Positions 24,745 to 33,363 of a DNA stretch of 64,000 bases are shown piece after piece. The stretch spans positions 62,001-126,000 of the forward strand of contig JANQRK010000057.1 in the NCBI GenBank assembly GCA_028284585.1. The letters are read 5' to 3'. A program made the position numbers and the translations under genes. This DNA comes from Chromatiales bacterium. GTDB taxonomy: Bacteria; Pseudomonadota; Gammaproteobacteria; Chromatiales; Chromatiaceae. A model generated the notes under the pieces. It was not told the DNA's origin. It searched no databases and saw only the letters and a list, made by a program, of their open reading frames with translations. The number at the start of each line of letters is the position of its first letter. Position 1 is the stretch's first letter.

Positions 24745-25605
24745 GTGGGCAATTCACCTTTCATCGTCGACCTCGACGAGTCTAACTTCGAGCAGACTGT
24801 GCTGGTGGGCTCAGGGCAGGTCCCTGTCTTGGTCGATTTCTGGGCCGCCTGGTGCCAGCCCTGTCAGATCCTGATGCCGGTCCTAGCGAGACTGGCCAAC
24901 GAATTCCAAGGCAGCTTCATCCTCGCCAAGGTGAACACCGAACAGCAGCCGGCAATCACTGCCCAATACGGAATTCGCAGCCTCCCCACAGCGAAATTAT
25001 TCCGTGACGGCGTACCCATCGACGAGTTCATGGGGGCCCTACCAGAGGCCGAGATACGGTCATTTCTGGAGCGCCATCTACCGCAGATGTCCGACGGCGC
25101 AGTGGCTCAGGCCGAACAGCGTCTGCTGGCCAACGACCGCGCAGGCGCCATGGATCTGCTGCAGCAAGCCAAGGCCGATGACCCTGCGAGTCCGCAGGTG
25201 GTTGCAGCCATCGCCCGACTCCAGGCGGCGGACGGCAATCTTGATGCAGCCGAGCAATCACTCGCAGAACTGCCCTCCGCAGCCCAAGAAAATTCCGAGG
25301 TAGCCCGGTTGCGCGCACGCTTGTTCTTCGATCGGATCGCGCTGGATGCTGGGCACCCCGAGGCAATAGCCGACCGCCTCGGCATGGCAGCTGATGATTG
25401 CGCCGCGCGCTTCCAAATGGCGGCACACCAAGTGCTGGCCAACGACATCGAAGCTGCAATGGAGAACCTGCTGCAGGTGCTGCAACAGGACCCTAAGTTC
25501 GGTGACGATGCGGCTCGGCATGCCTTGCTCAGTTTGTTTGAAATGCTCGGCGACGACCCAGCAGTCGGCCGCTACCGGACGCGTATGTTCAACCTTCTGC
25601 ACTAA
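24745..25605 (+). CDS. cnoX: Thioredoxin-TPR chaperedoxin (CnoX/YbbN family), likely GTG start
   Basis: VDFWAAWCQPCQILMPVLARLANEF thioredoxin fold plus C-terminal TPR-like repeats. Confidence 0.85.
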   Translation: MGNSPFIVDLDESNFEQTVLVGSGQVPVLVDFWAAWCQPCQILMPVLARLANEFQGSFILAKVNTEQQPAITAQYGIRSLPTAKLFRDGVPIDEFMGALPEAEIRSFLERHLPQMSDGAVAQAEQRLLANDRAGAMDLLQQAKADDPASPQVVAAIARLQAADGNLDAAEQSLAELPSAAQENSEVARLRARLFFDRIALDAGHPEAIADRLGMAADDCAARFQMAAHQVLANDIEAAMENLLQVLQQDPKFGDDAARHALLSLFEMLGDDPAVGRYRTRMFNLLH

Positions 25606-25663
25606 CTAGACCGGGCAGCAGCGCGAGCTGGCGCTGCCATCCTGATATTCGATCACCCTCAGC

Positions 25664-25984
25664 ATGGGGAACCCCAGCATGACCGAACAAGAGCAGATCG
25701 CGATCGAGGCCGCCGCCTGGCGGACATTGGTAGGGCACTTGCGCAAACGCAGCGATGTACAAAACATCGACCTGATGAACCTGGCCGGGTTCTGTCGCAA
25801 TTGTATGTCGCGCTGGATGGCGAATGCGGCCACCGACCAAGGCCTCGAGCTCAGTGAGCCCAAGGCACGTGAGATCATTTATGGCATGACCTATGACGAC
25901 TGGAAGGCACGCCACCAGACCAAGGCCACACCTGAGCAACTGGCCCGTTACAAACAGCTGAGCGCAGACGACACGACCGATTGA
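25664..25984 (+). CDS. DUF1244 family protein
   Basis: LMNLAGFCRNCMSRWMANAA...EIIYGMTYDDWKARHQ is the DUF1244 signature; start may be 25679. Confidence 0.85.
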   Translation: MGNPSMTEQEQIAIEAAAWRTLVGHLRKRSDVQNIDLMNLAGFCRNCMSRWMANAATDQGLELSEPKAREIIYGMTYDDWKARHQTKATPEQLARYKQLSADDTTD

Positions 25985-25991
25985 TTCGGTG

Positions 25992-26711
25992 TCAGAGAAG
26001 GGGCTCCAGGGCAAGCACCTCGATCTCCTGCTCTCCGACCCGCCAGCGAACATCGCGGCCCGCCATTCGCATCCCATAGACCCGCTCGGGCTCTGCACCC
26101 CGCCGGTATGCGGGACGCGGGTCGAAGGCGAGCACGTCGGCAAGCAAGGCCCGAATCGCCTTGGGATTCGGCAACTCGGCCAGGTCGAGCTCGGCCTGTT
26201 TAGCAAAGCGAACCGGCAACACCGGCTGCGGTGCGGTCGCGGCGTAGCCGCCTTCGGCATCGGGCAATGCATCGGCGTAGGGCAAGTAGGGTTTGATGTC
26301 GAAGACCGGCGTGCCGTCGAGCAAATCAAGCCCAGCGACCCGCAACAGCGGCTGCGGCGCGACCACGACTTCGAGCAGTCGTACCACCGATAATCCGAGG
26401 AAATTCGGGCGAAACGGCGCACGACTCGCCCAAACACCGACCTCGACATTGCCCCCGAGGCGTGGCGGACGGACCCGCGCCCGCCACCCCTGATCGACAC
26501 AACGGTCGAAACGGAAGGTCAGCCAGATGTGGGAAAAATCCGCCAACCCACTCAGCATATCCGGATCGCAGTAGGGCTCCCGAAGACACACTTCACCCTG
26601 CGCATGCGGTGCCAAGCCGCATTGGCGCGGAATCCCAAACTTTTCTTCGAACGGCGAACGGACATCGGCGATCGGCTCGATCCAGATTCCCGTTCCTGAC
26701 GCATCGCCCAT
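25992..26711 (-). CDS. trmO: tRNA (N6-threonylcarbamoyladenosine37-N6)-methyltransferase TrmO
   Basis: TsaA/YaeB-like: IADVRSPFEEKFGIPRQ, RAPFRPNFLGLSVVRL, LLDGTPVFDIKPYLPYAD. Confidence 0.92.
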   Translation of the reverse strand: MGDASGTGIWIEPIADVRSPFEEKFGIPRQCGLAPHAQGEVCLREPYCDPDMLSGLADFSHIWLTFRFDRCVDQGWRARVRPPRLGGNVEVGVWASRAPFRPNFLGLSVVRLLEVVVAPQPLLRVAGLDLLDGTPVFDIKPYLPYADALPDAEGGYAATAPQPVLPVRFAKQAELDLAELPNPKAIRALLADVLAFDPRPAYRRGAEPERVYGMRMAGRDVRWRVGEQEIEVLALEPLL

Positions 26712-26810
26712 CGCGACGGTTCCCTGCGCGGCCAGCGGTCAAAGACCCGGTCGAACATCATGCATCGCAGCCGGCGTAACAGCCAGCGGGGCTTTTTTCC
26801 CCTTGAGGCA

Positions 26811-26837
26811 TAAAGCTCATTGGAACCCGGTCGCTAG
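26811..26837 (+). promoter_or_regulatory. Candidate sigma-28 (FliA-type) promoter TAAAGCTC-N11-GTCGCTAG
   Basis: 11/16 matches to TAAAGTTT-N11-GCCGATAA at exact spacing, just upstream of the leader ORF SD. Confidence 0.3.
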
Positions 26838-26860
26838 CTGATTAAACCGGAGGCTTAGAA

Positions 26861-26920
26861 ATGACCCAGGCAGCGCTGCAGCAGCATTCCCAGTATCGGC
26901 ATTCCCGACGCCGAACCTGA
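26861..26920 (+). other. Putative 19-aa upstream leader ORF MTQAALQQHSQYRHSRRRT, stop overlaps ATG of the GGDEF-EAL gene (TGATG)
   Basis: GGAGG at 26849-26853 gives correct SD spacing; TGA 26918-26920 overlaps ATG 26920-26922. Confidence 0.5.
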
Positions 26921-29022
26921 TGCCGGCCTCGCTGCGCAAGCCACTGGCGCTGGCCGCGCTGTTCCTATCAGGTCTGGTCGGTTACACGCTACTTGCACAC
27001 GGGACCACCGAGTTGAGCTGGATCCAGTTCGCACTGGCTACCGCCATTGCCGGTGCGCTCGCGGCCATTTGGGATCTCACCGTGCAGCGCCCGGTGCGGC
27101 GAGGATTGGGTCAGCTCGAGGATCGAATGCGCCATCTGTCGGTGCGCAAACACCCGGGGCCGAACCCGACTGGAGCAACGCGCAATGACACGCTGCTAAG
27201 GCTCGACCAGACCCTGGTTGCCCGGCAACACCGTATCGCCGAGTACACTGATAAGTTGCGGCAAGAGCTGCAACGCTTCAAGGCGATCTATCGACAGTCC
27301 CATGACGCCGTCTTGATCTTCGACCCCGTGGACCGTCAATTGTTGGACTGCAACCCGCGCACCAGCGAGTTTCTCCGTATGACGCCGGACCAGCTCACTG
27401 GTATCTCCCTGGTCGAATTGCATGATGAGGACTCAAGCTTCTTGAGCAAGCTGGTGGACGAAGTTATGACCCACGGCCACGGACGATCGCTACGGATCAA
27501 CTACCGCACTGGCGACGGCGGGATCATCCCCGCCGAGGTGTCTGCATCTCGCATCGAGCTGGACACGGGTGACCTTCTGCTGTGCATCGCGCGCGATGTC
27601 AGCGAGCGCGAGCATGCCGCGGAGCGTATCCAGCATATGGCCTATCACGATGCCCTCACCAGCCTGCCCAATCGCACCCTACTAACCGACCGGGTCAATC
27701 GCGCGGCAGCGCGCGCACGGCGTACCGGGCAGATCGGTGCCTTGCTATTCCTCGATCTTGACAAATTCAAACGTATCAATGACTCACTGGGCCACTCGAT
27801 CGGCGACGAACTGCTCAAGGAACTCGCACAACGACTGCGGCGCACACTGCGCGAGGAAGACACGGTGGCACGCCTCGGCGGTGACGAATTCGTGGTATTA
27901 CTCGAGGGCCTGGGGTCGGACCAGGATCACGCCGTGGACAAGGCACGCGAGATCGCCGAGAAGGTGCGCAGCGTGTTCGTCGACGAGTACCGACTCGATG
28001 GTCACGAACTCTATGTGACGGCCAGCATCGGTATCGTCACCTTCCCGAACGACGGCGATACCGTGGACACCTTGCTGCGCCATGCCGACACCGCGATGTA
28101 TCATGCCAAGGGTGCAGGTCGCGACGGGGCACGGGTGTTCGAGCCCAGCATGGATGAGGCGGCGATTTCGCGTCTGCGTCTTGAGAATGAGCTGCGCAAT
28201 GGGCTACGCGACGAGCAGTTCGAGCTGTACTTTCAGCCCGTGCTGGCGATACGCGATGGCCACGTGCTAGGGGCCGAGGCCCTATTGCGCTGGCATCATC
28301 CGGACAAAGGCATCATTGCGCCGGCCGACTTTCTGCCTTACATCGAAAACTGTGCATTGATGCTCAAGCTAGACGCCTGGGTACTGTCTGAATCCTGTCG
28401 ACTACTGGGTTCGATCCAGTCCGATCCCAATCTGCAACCACCTGAATGTCTGGCGATCAACATAAGCCATCAGCAGTTTCATCAACAGGATTTCGTGGAC
28501 CGAGTCCAGCAAATCCTTTTGGAAACCGGTGCCGATCCGCACCGTCTGCAACTCGAGATCACCGAGACCGTGCTCATCAAGGAGGCCAAGGACTCGGTAC
28601 AACGCATGGAAGAGCTTAGGCAACTCGGTATCCGCTTCGCGATCGATGACTTCGGGACCGGCTACTCCTCGTTGGCAGACCTGCGCCAGCTACCCATAGA
28701 CACGCTCAAGATCGACCGTAGTTTCATACGCGATATCGCAGTCGATCCGAACGACGCAGCGATCGTGCGGGCGATACTCTCGATGGCGCGCCACATCGGC
28801 CTTACTGTGATCGCGGAAGGTGTGGAAGACCGCGAACAACTGCAGTTTCTGCGGGCTGCGGACTGTACCTACTACCAAGGATTTCTTGGCCGTCCCCCGC
28901 TATCGGAAGAGCGCTTCCGCGAGGAGCTGCGGTTTAGTGGAGAACTCTATACTTCCCCGATGATGCCGCCGCCCACCGATCGGCCTGCGATCGACAGCGG
29001 CTTGCGCGCGCTCGGAGACTGA
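26920..29022 (+). CDS. Membrane PAS-GGDEF-EAL protein (diguanylate cyclase/phosphodiesterase)
   Basis: 700 aa; N-terminal hydrophobic helices, PAS, RLGGDEFVVL with RxxD (REED) 5 residues upstream, EALLRW, DDFGTGYSSL, AEGVE. Confidence 0.93.
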   Translation: MPASLRKPLALAALFLSGLVGYTLLAHGTTELSWIQFALATAIAGALAAIWDLTVQRPVRRGLGQLEDRMRHLSVRKHPGPNPTGATRNDTLLRLDQTLVARQHRIAEYTDKLRQELQRFKAIYRQSHDAVLIFDPVDRQLLDCNPRTSEFLRMTPDQLTGISLVELHDEDSSFLSKLVDEVMTHGHGRSLRINYRTGDGGIIPAEVSASRIELDTGDLLLCIARDVSEREHAAERIQHMAYHDALTSLPNRTLLTDRVNRAAARARRTGQIGALLFLDLDKFKRINDSLGHSIGDELLKELAQRLRRTLREEDTVARLGGDEFVVLLEGLGSDQDHAVDKAREIAEKVRSVFVDEYRLDGHELYVTASIGIVTFPNDGDTVDTLLRHADTAMYHAKGAGRDGARVFEPSMDEAAISRLRLENELRNGLRDEQFELYFQPVLAIRDGHVLGAEALLRWHHPDKGIIAPADFLPYIENCALMLKLDAWVLSESCRLLGSIQSDPNLQPPECLAINISHQQFHQQDFVDRVQQILLETGADPHRLQLEITETVLIKEAKDSVQRMEELRQLGIRFAIDDFGTGYSSLADLRQLPIDTLKIDRSFIRDIAVDPNDAAIVRAILSMARHIGLTVIAEGVEDREQLQFLRAADCTYYQGFLGRPPLSEERFREELRFSGELYTSPMMPPPTDRPAIDSGLRALGD

Positions 29023-29031
29023 TCGACCCGG

Positions 29032-29226
29032 CTATTCGCTAGCCCTGAGCATCTCACGTCGCAGACCGAGCTCTTGTTCAAGAAAGCGCACCAAAGCCCT
29101 TTCATAACCGCAGTCACCGTCCGGTCCAATCTGCTCAAGGCGATTTTCTAAGGTGGCAATCTCTTCCCTTAAACGCCCGGCACAGATCGGTGGATGGGCG
29201 TTCGCACACAGCCTGTTTCCTCGCAT
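29032..29226 (-). CDS. Small hypothetical protein, helical/charged
   Basis: 64 aa; coherent C-terminal helix REEIATLENRLEQIGPDGDCGYERALVRFLEQELGLRREML; fills gap convergent to the GGDEF gene. Confidence 0.55.
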   Translation of the reverse strand: MRGNRLCANAHPPICAGRLREEIATLENRLEQIGPDGDCGYERALVRFLEQELGLRREMLRASE

Positions 29227-29294
29227 GGCCTTCAGTCTCTAGTCAGGTTTGCCAAGAGCCTATACGCACCATGTGATAAACAGGTTACAGGCGA

Positions 29295-30488
29295 CTAATC
29301 GCGACGTAGCGCATCGCTGACCGCGATCGGCGTCGGAAAACGCATTACGACCAGGTAAGAAGACACCAAAAAGGTCAAGAGCGTCGATAGCTGGATCAGA
29401 TAGGACGCCTCCGCACCAATCACCTCGTTTTCGTAGGCCAATACAGCAAGCAATAAGGAGAACTCACTCATCTGCCCGAGTCGATAGCCAACCTCGTTGG
29501 AGCGCTTCGGCGACTCGCCTGTACGCCGCAACAAAAGTCGGAACACCAAGGGTTTGATCCACATCAGGGCCAAGGCCAGCACGACCGCGGGTACCCAGAC
29601 TTGATCAATTATCCCAAAATCAAAACCGGCCCCCAGCGAAAAGAAAAACAGCACCAGAAAGAAATCCCGCAGCGGTTTCAGACTTTCAGCGATGAACAAG
29701 GAAATCGGGCTGGCCGCCAATGCAACCCCGGCGATGAAGGCGCCGATCTCTGCCGAGAGTCCGAGCAGGACTGCCAGCTCGGCCATGCCCAGACACCAAC
29801 CGATCGCCATCAAGAAGATGTACTCCTTGATCCTATCGAACTTATGGATCAGTCGGATTAGGACATAGCGCTCCACTATTGCGGCAAAGGCAGCCAATGC
29901 AGGAAGCGCTATCAGCAGTTTGGCAAACTCCGCCAGTTGCACACTACCCTCAGAAGCCCCCTGTACTAGCAGCAACAGTACGATTGCCAACAGGTCCTGT
30001 AGGAGCAGTATGCTGATGATCACCTCGCCAGTTCGTTGGTGATGCAGTATGGTTGTGGGCAACAACTTCAAGCCGATGATGGTGCTCGAGAAGGTTGCCG
30101 CGCCACCGACCAATAAGGCCTCGGTTACCGAAAAGCCGAACGCGAACGAAACGGCGCAGCCGATGGAAAAAAATACTAACGAACTGAGCAAAGTAACCTG
30201 GGTGGTCTTGCTGACCATGCGCCACAGTTCCTGCGGCTGCAAGTTGAGGCCTAGCAGGAACAGCAGGAACATGATCCCGAACTCAGAAATGTTGCGGATC
30301 AGGTCGGGGTCACTGACCAAGCCTAATGCCGACGGCCCCAATACCGCCCCCAGTAGGATGTAGGCCACCAATAAGGATTGCCTTGCATACAGGGCCCCGG
30401 TGGCAAAAAGGGCTGCACCGGTAAAGACCAGGAAGATAGTAAAGACAATCGGATCCTGCTGCATCGCTAGGAGTTGCCCCGTGGCCAA
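29295..30488 (-). CDS. Cation:proton antiporter, CPA2/Kef-type membrane domain
   Basis: 397 aa; many TM segments, GAVLGPSALGLV, EFGIMFLLFLLGLNLQPQEL, GGAATFSSTIIGLKLL. Confidence 0.9.
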   Translation of the reverse strand: MATGQLLAMQQDPIVFTIFLVFTGAALFATGALYARQSLLVAYILLGAVLGPSALGLVSDPDLIRNISEFGIMFLLFLLGLNLQPQELWRMVSKTTQVTLLSSLVFFSIGCAVSFAFGFSVTEALLVGGAATFSSTIIGLKLLPTTILHHQRTGEVIISILLLQDLLAIVLLLLVQGASEGSVQLAEFAKLLIALPALAAFAAIVERYVLIRLIHKFDRIKEYIFLMAIGWCLGMAELAVLLGLSAEIGAFIAGVALAASPISLFIAESLKPLRDFFLVLFFFSLGAGFDFGIIDQVWVPAVVLALALMWIKPLVFRLLLRRTGESPKRSNEVGYRLGQMSEFSLLLAVLAYENEVIGAEASYLIQLSTLLTFLVSSYLVVMRFPTPIAVSDALRRD

Positions 30489-30513
30489 ATTTTAAGATAG
30501 CAAGGTCACCGGA

Positions 30514-30544
30514 GCAAAAAAACACCCGCCGGTCGGCGGGTGTT
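30514..30544 (-). terminator. Rho-independent terminator
   Basis: 10-bp perfect stem AACACCCGCC/GGCGGGTGTT (loop 4) followed on the minus strand by a T run; downstream of the 30575-30841 gene. Confidence 0.85.
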
Positions 30545-30574
30545 GCTTGCGGCAAGGCGCGAGCGGCTGTCGAC

Positions 30575-30841
30575 CTATCGCGCTACTGCACTTAGCTTCC
30601 GCGCACCGGACTCGGCCGATTGGTCGAGTTTCTTGCGGCTACTGAGCTTGCAATGGCTAGAGACGGCACGCCCATCCTTACGAGTATAGCCCTTTACCCA
30701 AATACACTGCTCAGCAGCCGAGCAGGCGTTCTCCGATATACCCTTGCAAGCACTCGCGGCGAAGGCCGGCGAACCCAACAAGGCGGCGACCGCCACTAGC
30801 GATGGGAGGAAACGGGCATGAGACAGAATTAAAGTAGACAT
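30575..30841 (-). CDS. Small secreted Cys-containing hypothetical protein (start MSTLILSH)
   Basis: Signal peptide-like N-terminus ending AFA; CKGISENACSAAEQCIWVKGYTRKDGRAVSSHCK; SD AAAGGAGAG upstream; terminator downstream. Confidence 0.75.
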   Translation of the reverse strand: MSTLILSHARFLPSLVAVAALLGSPAFAASACKGISENACSAAEQCIWVKGYTRKDGRAVSSHCKLSSRKKLDQSAESGARKLSAVAR

Positions 30842-30929
30842 TAGGTTCTCTCCTTTGAACTCGAGTAACACCGATCCTGGTGTCATGTAGAAGTCTAACC
30901 TTAGTGCAACCGCCAGCTCAACTAATCAT

Positions 30930-31670
30930 TTAGCGCGGGCAACCAGACAGGCCGCAACCTTGGCCATCGGCCCAGATCGCACCCTTGAACTTGGCCCGAT
31001 CGAAACGCGCCCCACCCAGCTGAGCACCGCTGAGGTCGGCGAAACTCAGGTCAGCACCCGAGAAATCCGCATTGGTGAGATCACTGAAACGCAGACTAGC
31101 GCCCTTGAGTATTGCGGATCTGAGGCTGGCATAAGCGAGATTCGCACCATCGAGGGTCGCGTACTTGAGGTCAGCGGCACTCAGATCGGCCTCGGTAAGC
31201 CGCGCATCCGATAGCGAGGCATTAGCTAAGTGCGCCCCGGCCAGTGACGCACCAGTGAAATCGGCCTTGCTGAGTCGACAACCTTCGAGCATTAGTCCAG
31301 GGGCAGGGGTAGCCGCGCAGTCACGTGCGTCCTGCCGGTCGCTGGACCCAAGCAGCGATGTGCCCAGTATCAGCCCACCGGCAACCAATGAGGACACCAG
31401 GATCGCCCGTAAGGCGCCGCTTCGTTCGCGACGCCGCTGCGTCTCTTGTTCGACATTCAGCTCAGCGCTATCGCTGCGCAACTGCCACGGGATGACCTCG
31501 GCGACCCCGCCCAGGCGGTGCCACTCACCGCGGTCGCGGCTTACCTCGTCATCGTTGTCCAGCGACCCCTCGAGCACCAAGTGGCGGACCCGAGCACTGC
31601 TGTACGGGCCTGTCACCGCGGCGCCACGCCGCACAAACCATTGCAACCCACTACCCTTAACTCGGTTCAC
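30930..31670 (-). CDS. Pentapeptide-repeat protein with N-terminal GYF_2/DUF4339-like domain and TM segment
   Basis: WFVRRGAAVTGPYSSARVRHLVLEG...; TM near AILVSSLVAGGLILGTSLLG; A(D/N)LxxA repeats LSKADFTGASLAGAHLANASL... Confidence 0.85.
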   Translation of the reverse strand: MNRVKGSGLQWFVRRGAAVTGPYSSARVRHLVLEGSLDNDDEVSRDRGEWHRLGGVAEVIPWQLRSDSAELNVEQETQRRRERSGALRAILVSSLVAGGLILGTSLLGSSDRQDARDCAATPAPGLMLEGCRLSKADFTGASLAGAHLANASLSDARLTEADLSAADLKYATLDGANLAYASLRSAILKGASLRFSDLTNADFSGADLSFADLSGAQLGGARFDRAKFKGAIWADGQGCGLSGCPR

Positions 31671-31757
31671 CCACCCAGAGTCCCGCTTGAAGACGATGTT
31701 GGAGTTATCGACGCGCTTGCCGATAACTTTCGATACGACGCACCGCGGACCCAGCCA

Positions 31758-32933
31758 GTGAAGATCTCGACCACGCTGCAGCCCCTGCTCGATGCCGCAC
31801 GCCGCGATCTACCCTCGCTGCTCAAACAATTGGAGGCGGGTCGCCTAATCCAGGCCCAAGTCATCGCCCAACCCAAGGCCGGGCTACTCCAGCTCAGGAT
31901 AGGTTCGACCGAACTCTTGGCGCGCAGTGAAGTGAGCGCGCGGGCCGGTACAGAACTCAAACTCGAAGTGATCAAGGGACCGCCGCTGCCCGAGCTGCGT
32001 GTCATCCGTCCCGCAACAGCGAAAGAAATCCAGCAGCGGCTGGCCCGCTCCGCGATGCTACAACAGCTATCGCCCACCGAGACACGCCTCTCAATCGACC
32101 ATCTCAAGACACTCGCCAAGACCCCGGCGCAGCTAGAGACCCTGCAGCAATTCGCACGCATCCTGCATCAAGCCGGCGTACCCTTAGAACGTCTGGGAGC
32201 CGGGCCACTGCGCGAGGCACTCAACCACAGCGGACTCTTCCACGAGGCTCGGCTATTGGCCACGCGCACCTCAACAGGTCGCGCGGCAGTGGCACCGACA
32301 GACACCAAGACCCAGCTGCTGCAGTTTGCGGCCTTGCTGAGGGCTAGCCTGGGACAAACCGGCCTCGCCCAAACCACAGGTTCACGGCCGACGCTGCGGG
32401 CCGAGCTTCCTGTTGCAAACGAGCGTAGCGCACCCGCGCTGGCGGCCCGAGAGCCTGGCGGAGACACCTTGCTCAGCCGACTGGCTCGATTGGTAGAGGC
32501 CTCGGTTTCGCGCATTCAACTGCAGCAGAGCATCGCACTCCCGATCGACGAAGGGCCACGCCAGGCGTGGCAGATTGATCTGCCGCTCCATCTGCCCGAG
32601 CAGACCGATGACCTGGAGCTGCGCATCGAGCGCGATGCCGAAACAGGGGCCACCGATGGATCACCCGGTTGGTCGGTCAATCTCAATTTTCAATTCGACA
32701 GCATAGGTCGATTGCACTGCCGGCTTGCCCTGTCCGGTGACCGCGTCGCGACGACCTTTTGGTGCGATCGCTCGCCAACCTTGCACCGCCTCGAGGCCCG
32801 CCTGCCGGTACTTGAAGAGGCGTTTGCGGCACAGGGCCTGGAGGTGGTTCACCTCAAGGGGGTCTTAGGCGAGCCGAGCGAGCCAGTGATGAAATCTCCC
32901 CTTCCCGTAACTTTGTTAGACGAGCGTGTCTGA
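31758..32933 (+). CDS. fliK: Flagellar hook-length control protein FliK-like (start uncertain; GTG at 31758 avoids overlap with the minus-strand gene)
   Basis: C-terminal WSVNLNFQFDSIGRLHCRLALSGDRVATTFWCDRSPTLHRLEARLPVLEEAFAAQGLEVVHLKG is FliK-C-like; followed by an FlhB-C homolog. Confidence 0.7.
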   Translation: MKISTTLQPLLDAARRDLPSLLKQLEAGRLIQAQVIAQPKAGLLQLRIGSTELLARSEVSARAGTELKLEVIKGPPLPELRVIRPATAKEIQQRLARSAMLQQLSPTETRLSIDHLKTLAKTPAQLETLQQFARILHQAGVPLERLGAGPLREALNHSGLFHEARLLATRTSTGRAAVAPTDTKTQLLQFAALLRASLGQTGLAQTTGSRPTLRAELPVANERSAPALAAREPGGDTLLSRLARLVEASVSRIQLQQSIALPIDEGPRQAWQIDLPLHLPEQTDDLELRIERDAETGATDGSPGWSVNLNFQFDSIGRLHCRLALSGDRVATTFWCDRSPTLHRLEARLPVLEEAFAAQGLEVVHLKGVLGEPSEPVMKSPLPVTLLDERV

Positions 32934-33261
32934 GAAACCAAGCGACAGAACGCTGGCCGGCGGACAAAGCGACATCGCGGTCGCGCTGCGCTACGACGGC
33001 AAGCACGCACCCAAGGTCACGGCCAAGGGCGAATACCGGCTAGCCGAACAGATCATCGAAGCCGCGCGCCAGGCCGACGTACCCCTGTATCCAGACCCAG
33101 AACTGGCGGTGGTCTTGTCACAGATCCCCCTCGGTGAAGAGATCCCGGAGCAGCTTTACAAGGCGATCGCCGAGGTCATCGCCTTTGCCTACATCCTTGC
33201 CGGTAAAGTACCGGAAGGCTTCACGCCGGACGGCCACACCGGCCAGGCAGCTAGCAAGTGA
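32926..33261 (+). CDS. FlhB C-terminal-domain-like protein (FlhX type; export apparatus switch homolog)
   Basis: AVALRYDGKHAPKVTAKGEYRLAEQIIEAARQADVPLYPDPELAVVLSQIPLGEEIPEQLYKAIAEVIAFAYIL matches the FlhB cytoplasmic domain without the TM domain. Confidence 0.88.
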   Translation: MSEKPSDRTLAGGQSDIAVALRYDGKHAPKVTAKGEYRLAEQIIEAARQADVPLYPDPELAVVLSQIPLGEEIPEQLYKAIAEVIAFAYILAGKVPEGFTPDGHTGQAASK

Positions 33262-33275
33262 CATATTCACGTTTT

Positions 33276-33359
33276 CCGAGCCAACTGCATCACCCGAGCC
33301 GTACAGCCATGCCCGTTAGGCTGTTATCTGACAGCAACGAATGGTCAAAGAGGCTCGGG
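33276..33359 (+). promoter_or_regulatory. Structured intergenic element with competing inverted repeats before the 63-aa ORF
   Basis: CCGAGCC 33276-33282 and CCCGAGCC 33293-33300 can each pair with GGCTCGGG 33352-33359; inner ACAGCC/GGCTGT and GCTGT/ACAGC. Confidence 0.4.
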
Positions 33360-33363
33360 AATC

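Noticed and set aside
24748-25605. Minus-strand ORFs 25028-25459, 25107-25448, 25258-25602
   Set aside because: Antisense to the thioredoxin-TPR gene, no coherent domains.
26785-26802. GGGGCTTTTTTCCCC as a terminator
   Set aside because: Stem is only 4 bp with the T run in the loop; both flanking genes diverge, so no transcript would need termination here.
30960-31214. Repetitive 84-aa plus-strand ORF (LSTAEVGETQVSTREIRIGEITETQ...)
   Set aside because: Its periodicity is the antisense image of the pentapeptide repeats on the minus strand.
31446-31757. N-terminal extension of the FliK-like ORF
   Set aside because: Overlaps the pentapeptide-repeat gene by ~225 bp and has no FliK-like content; start probably near 31758.
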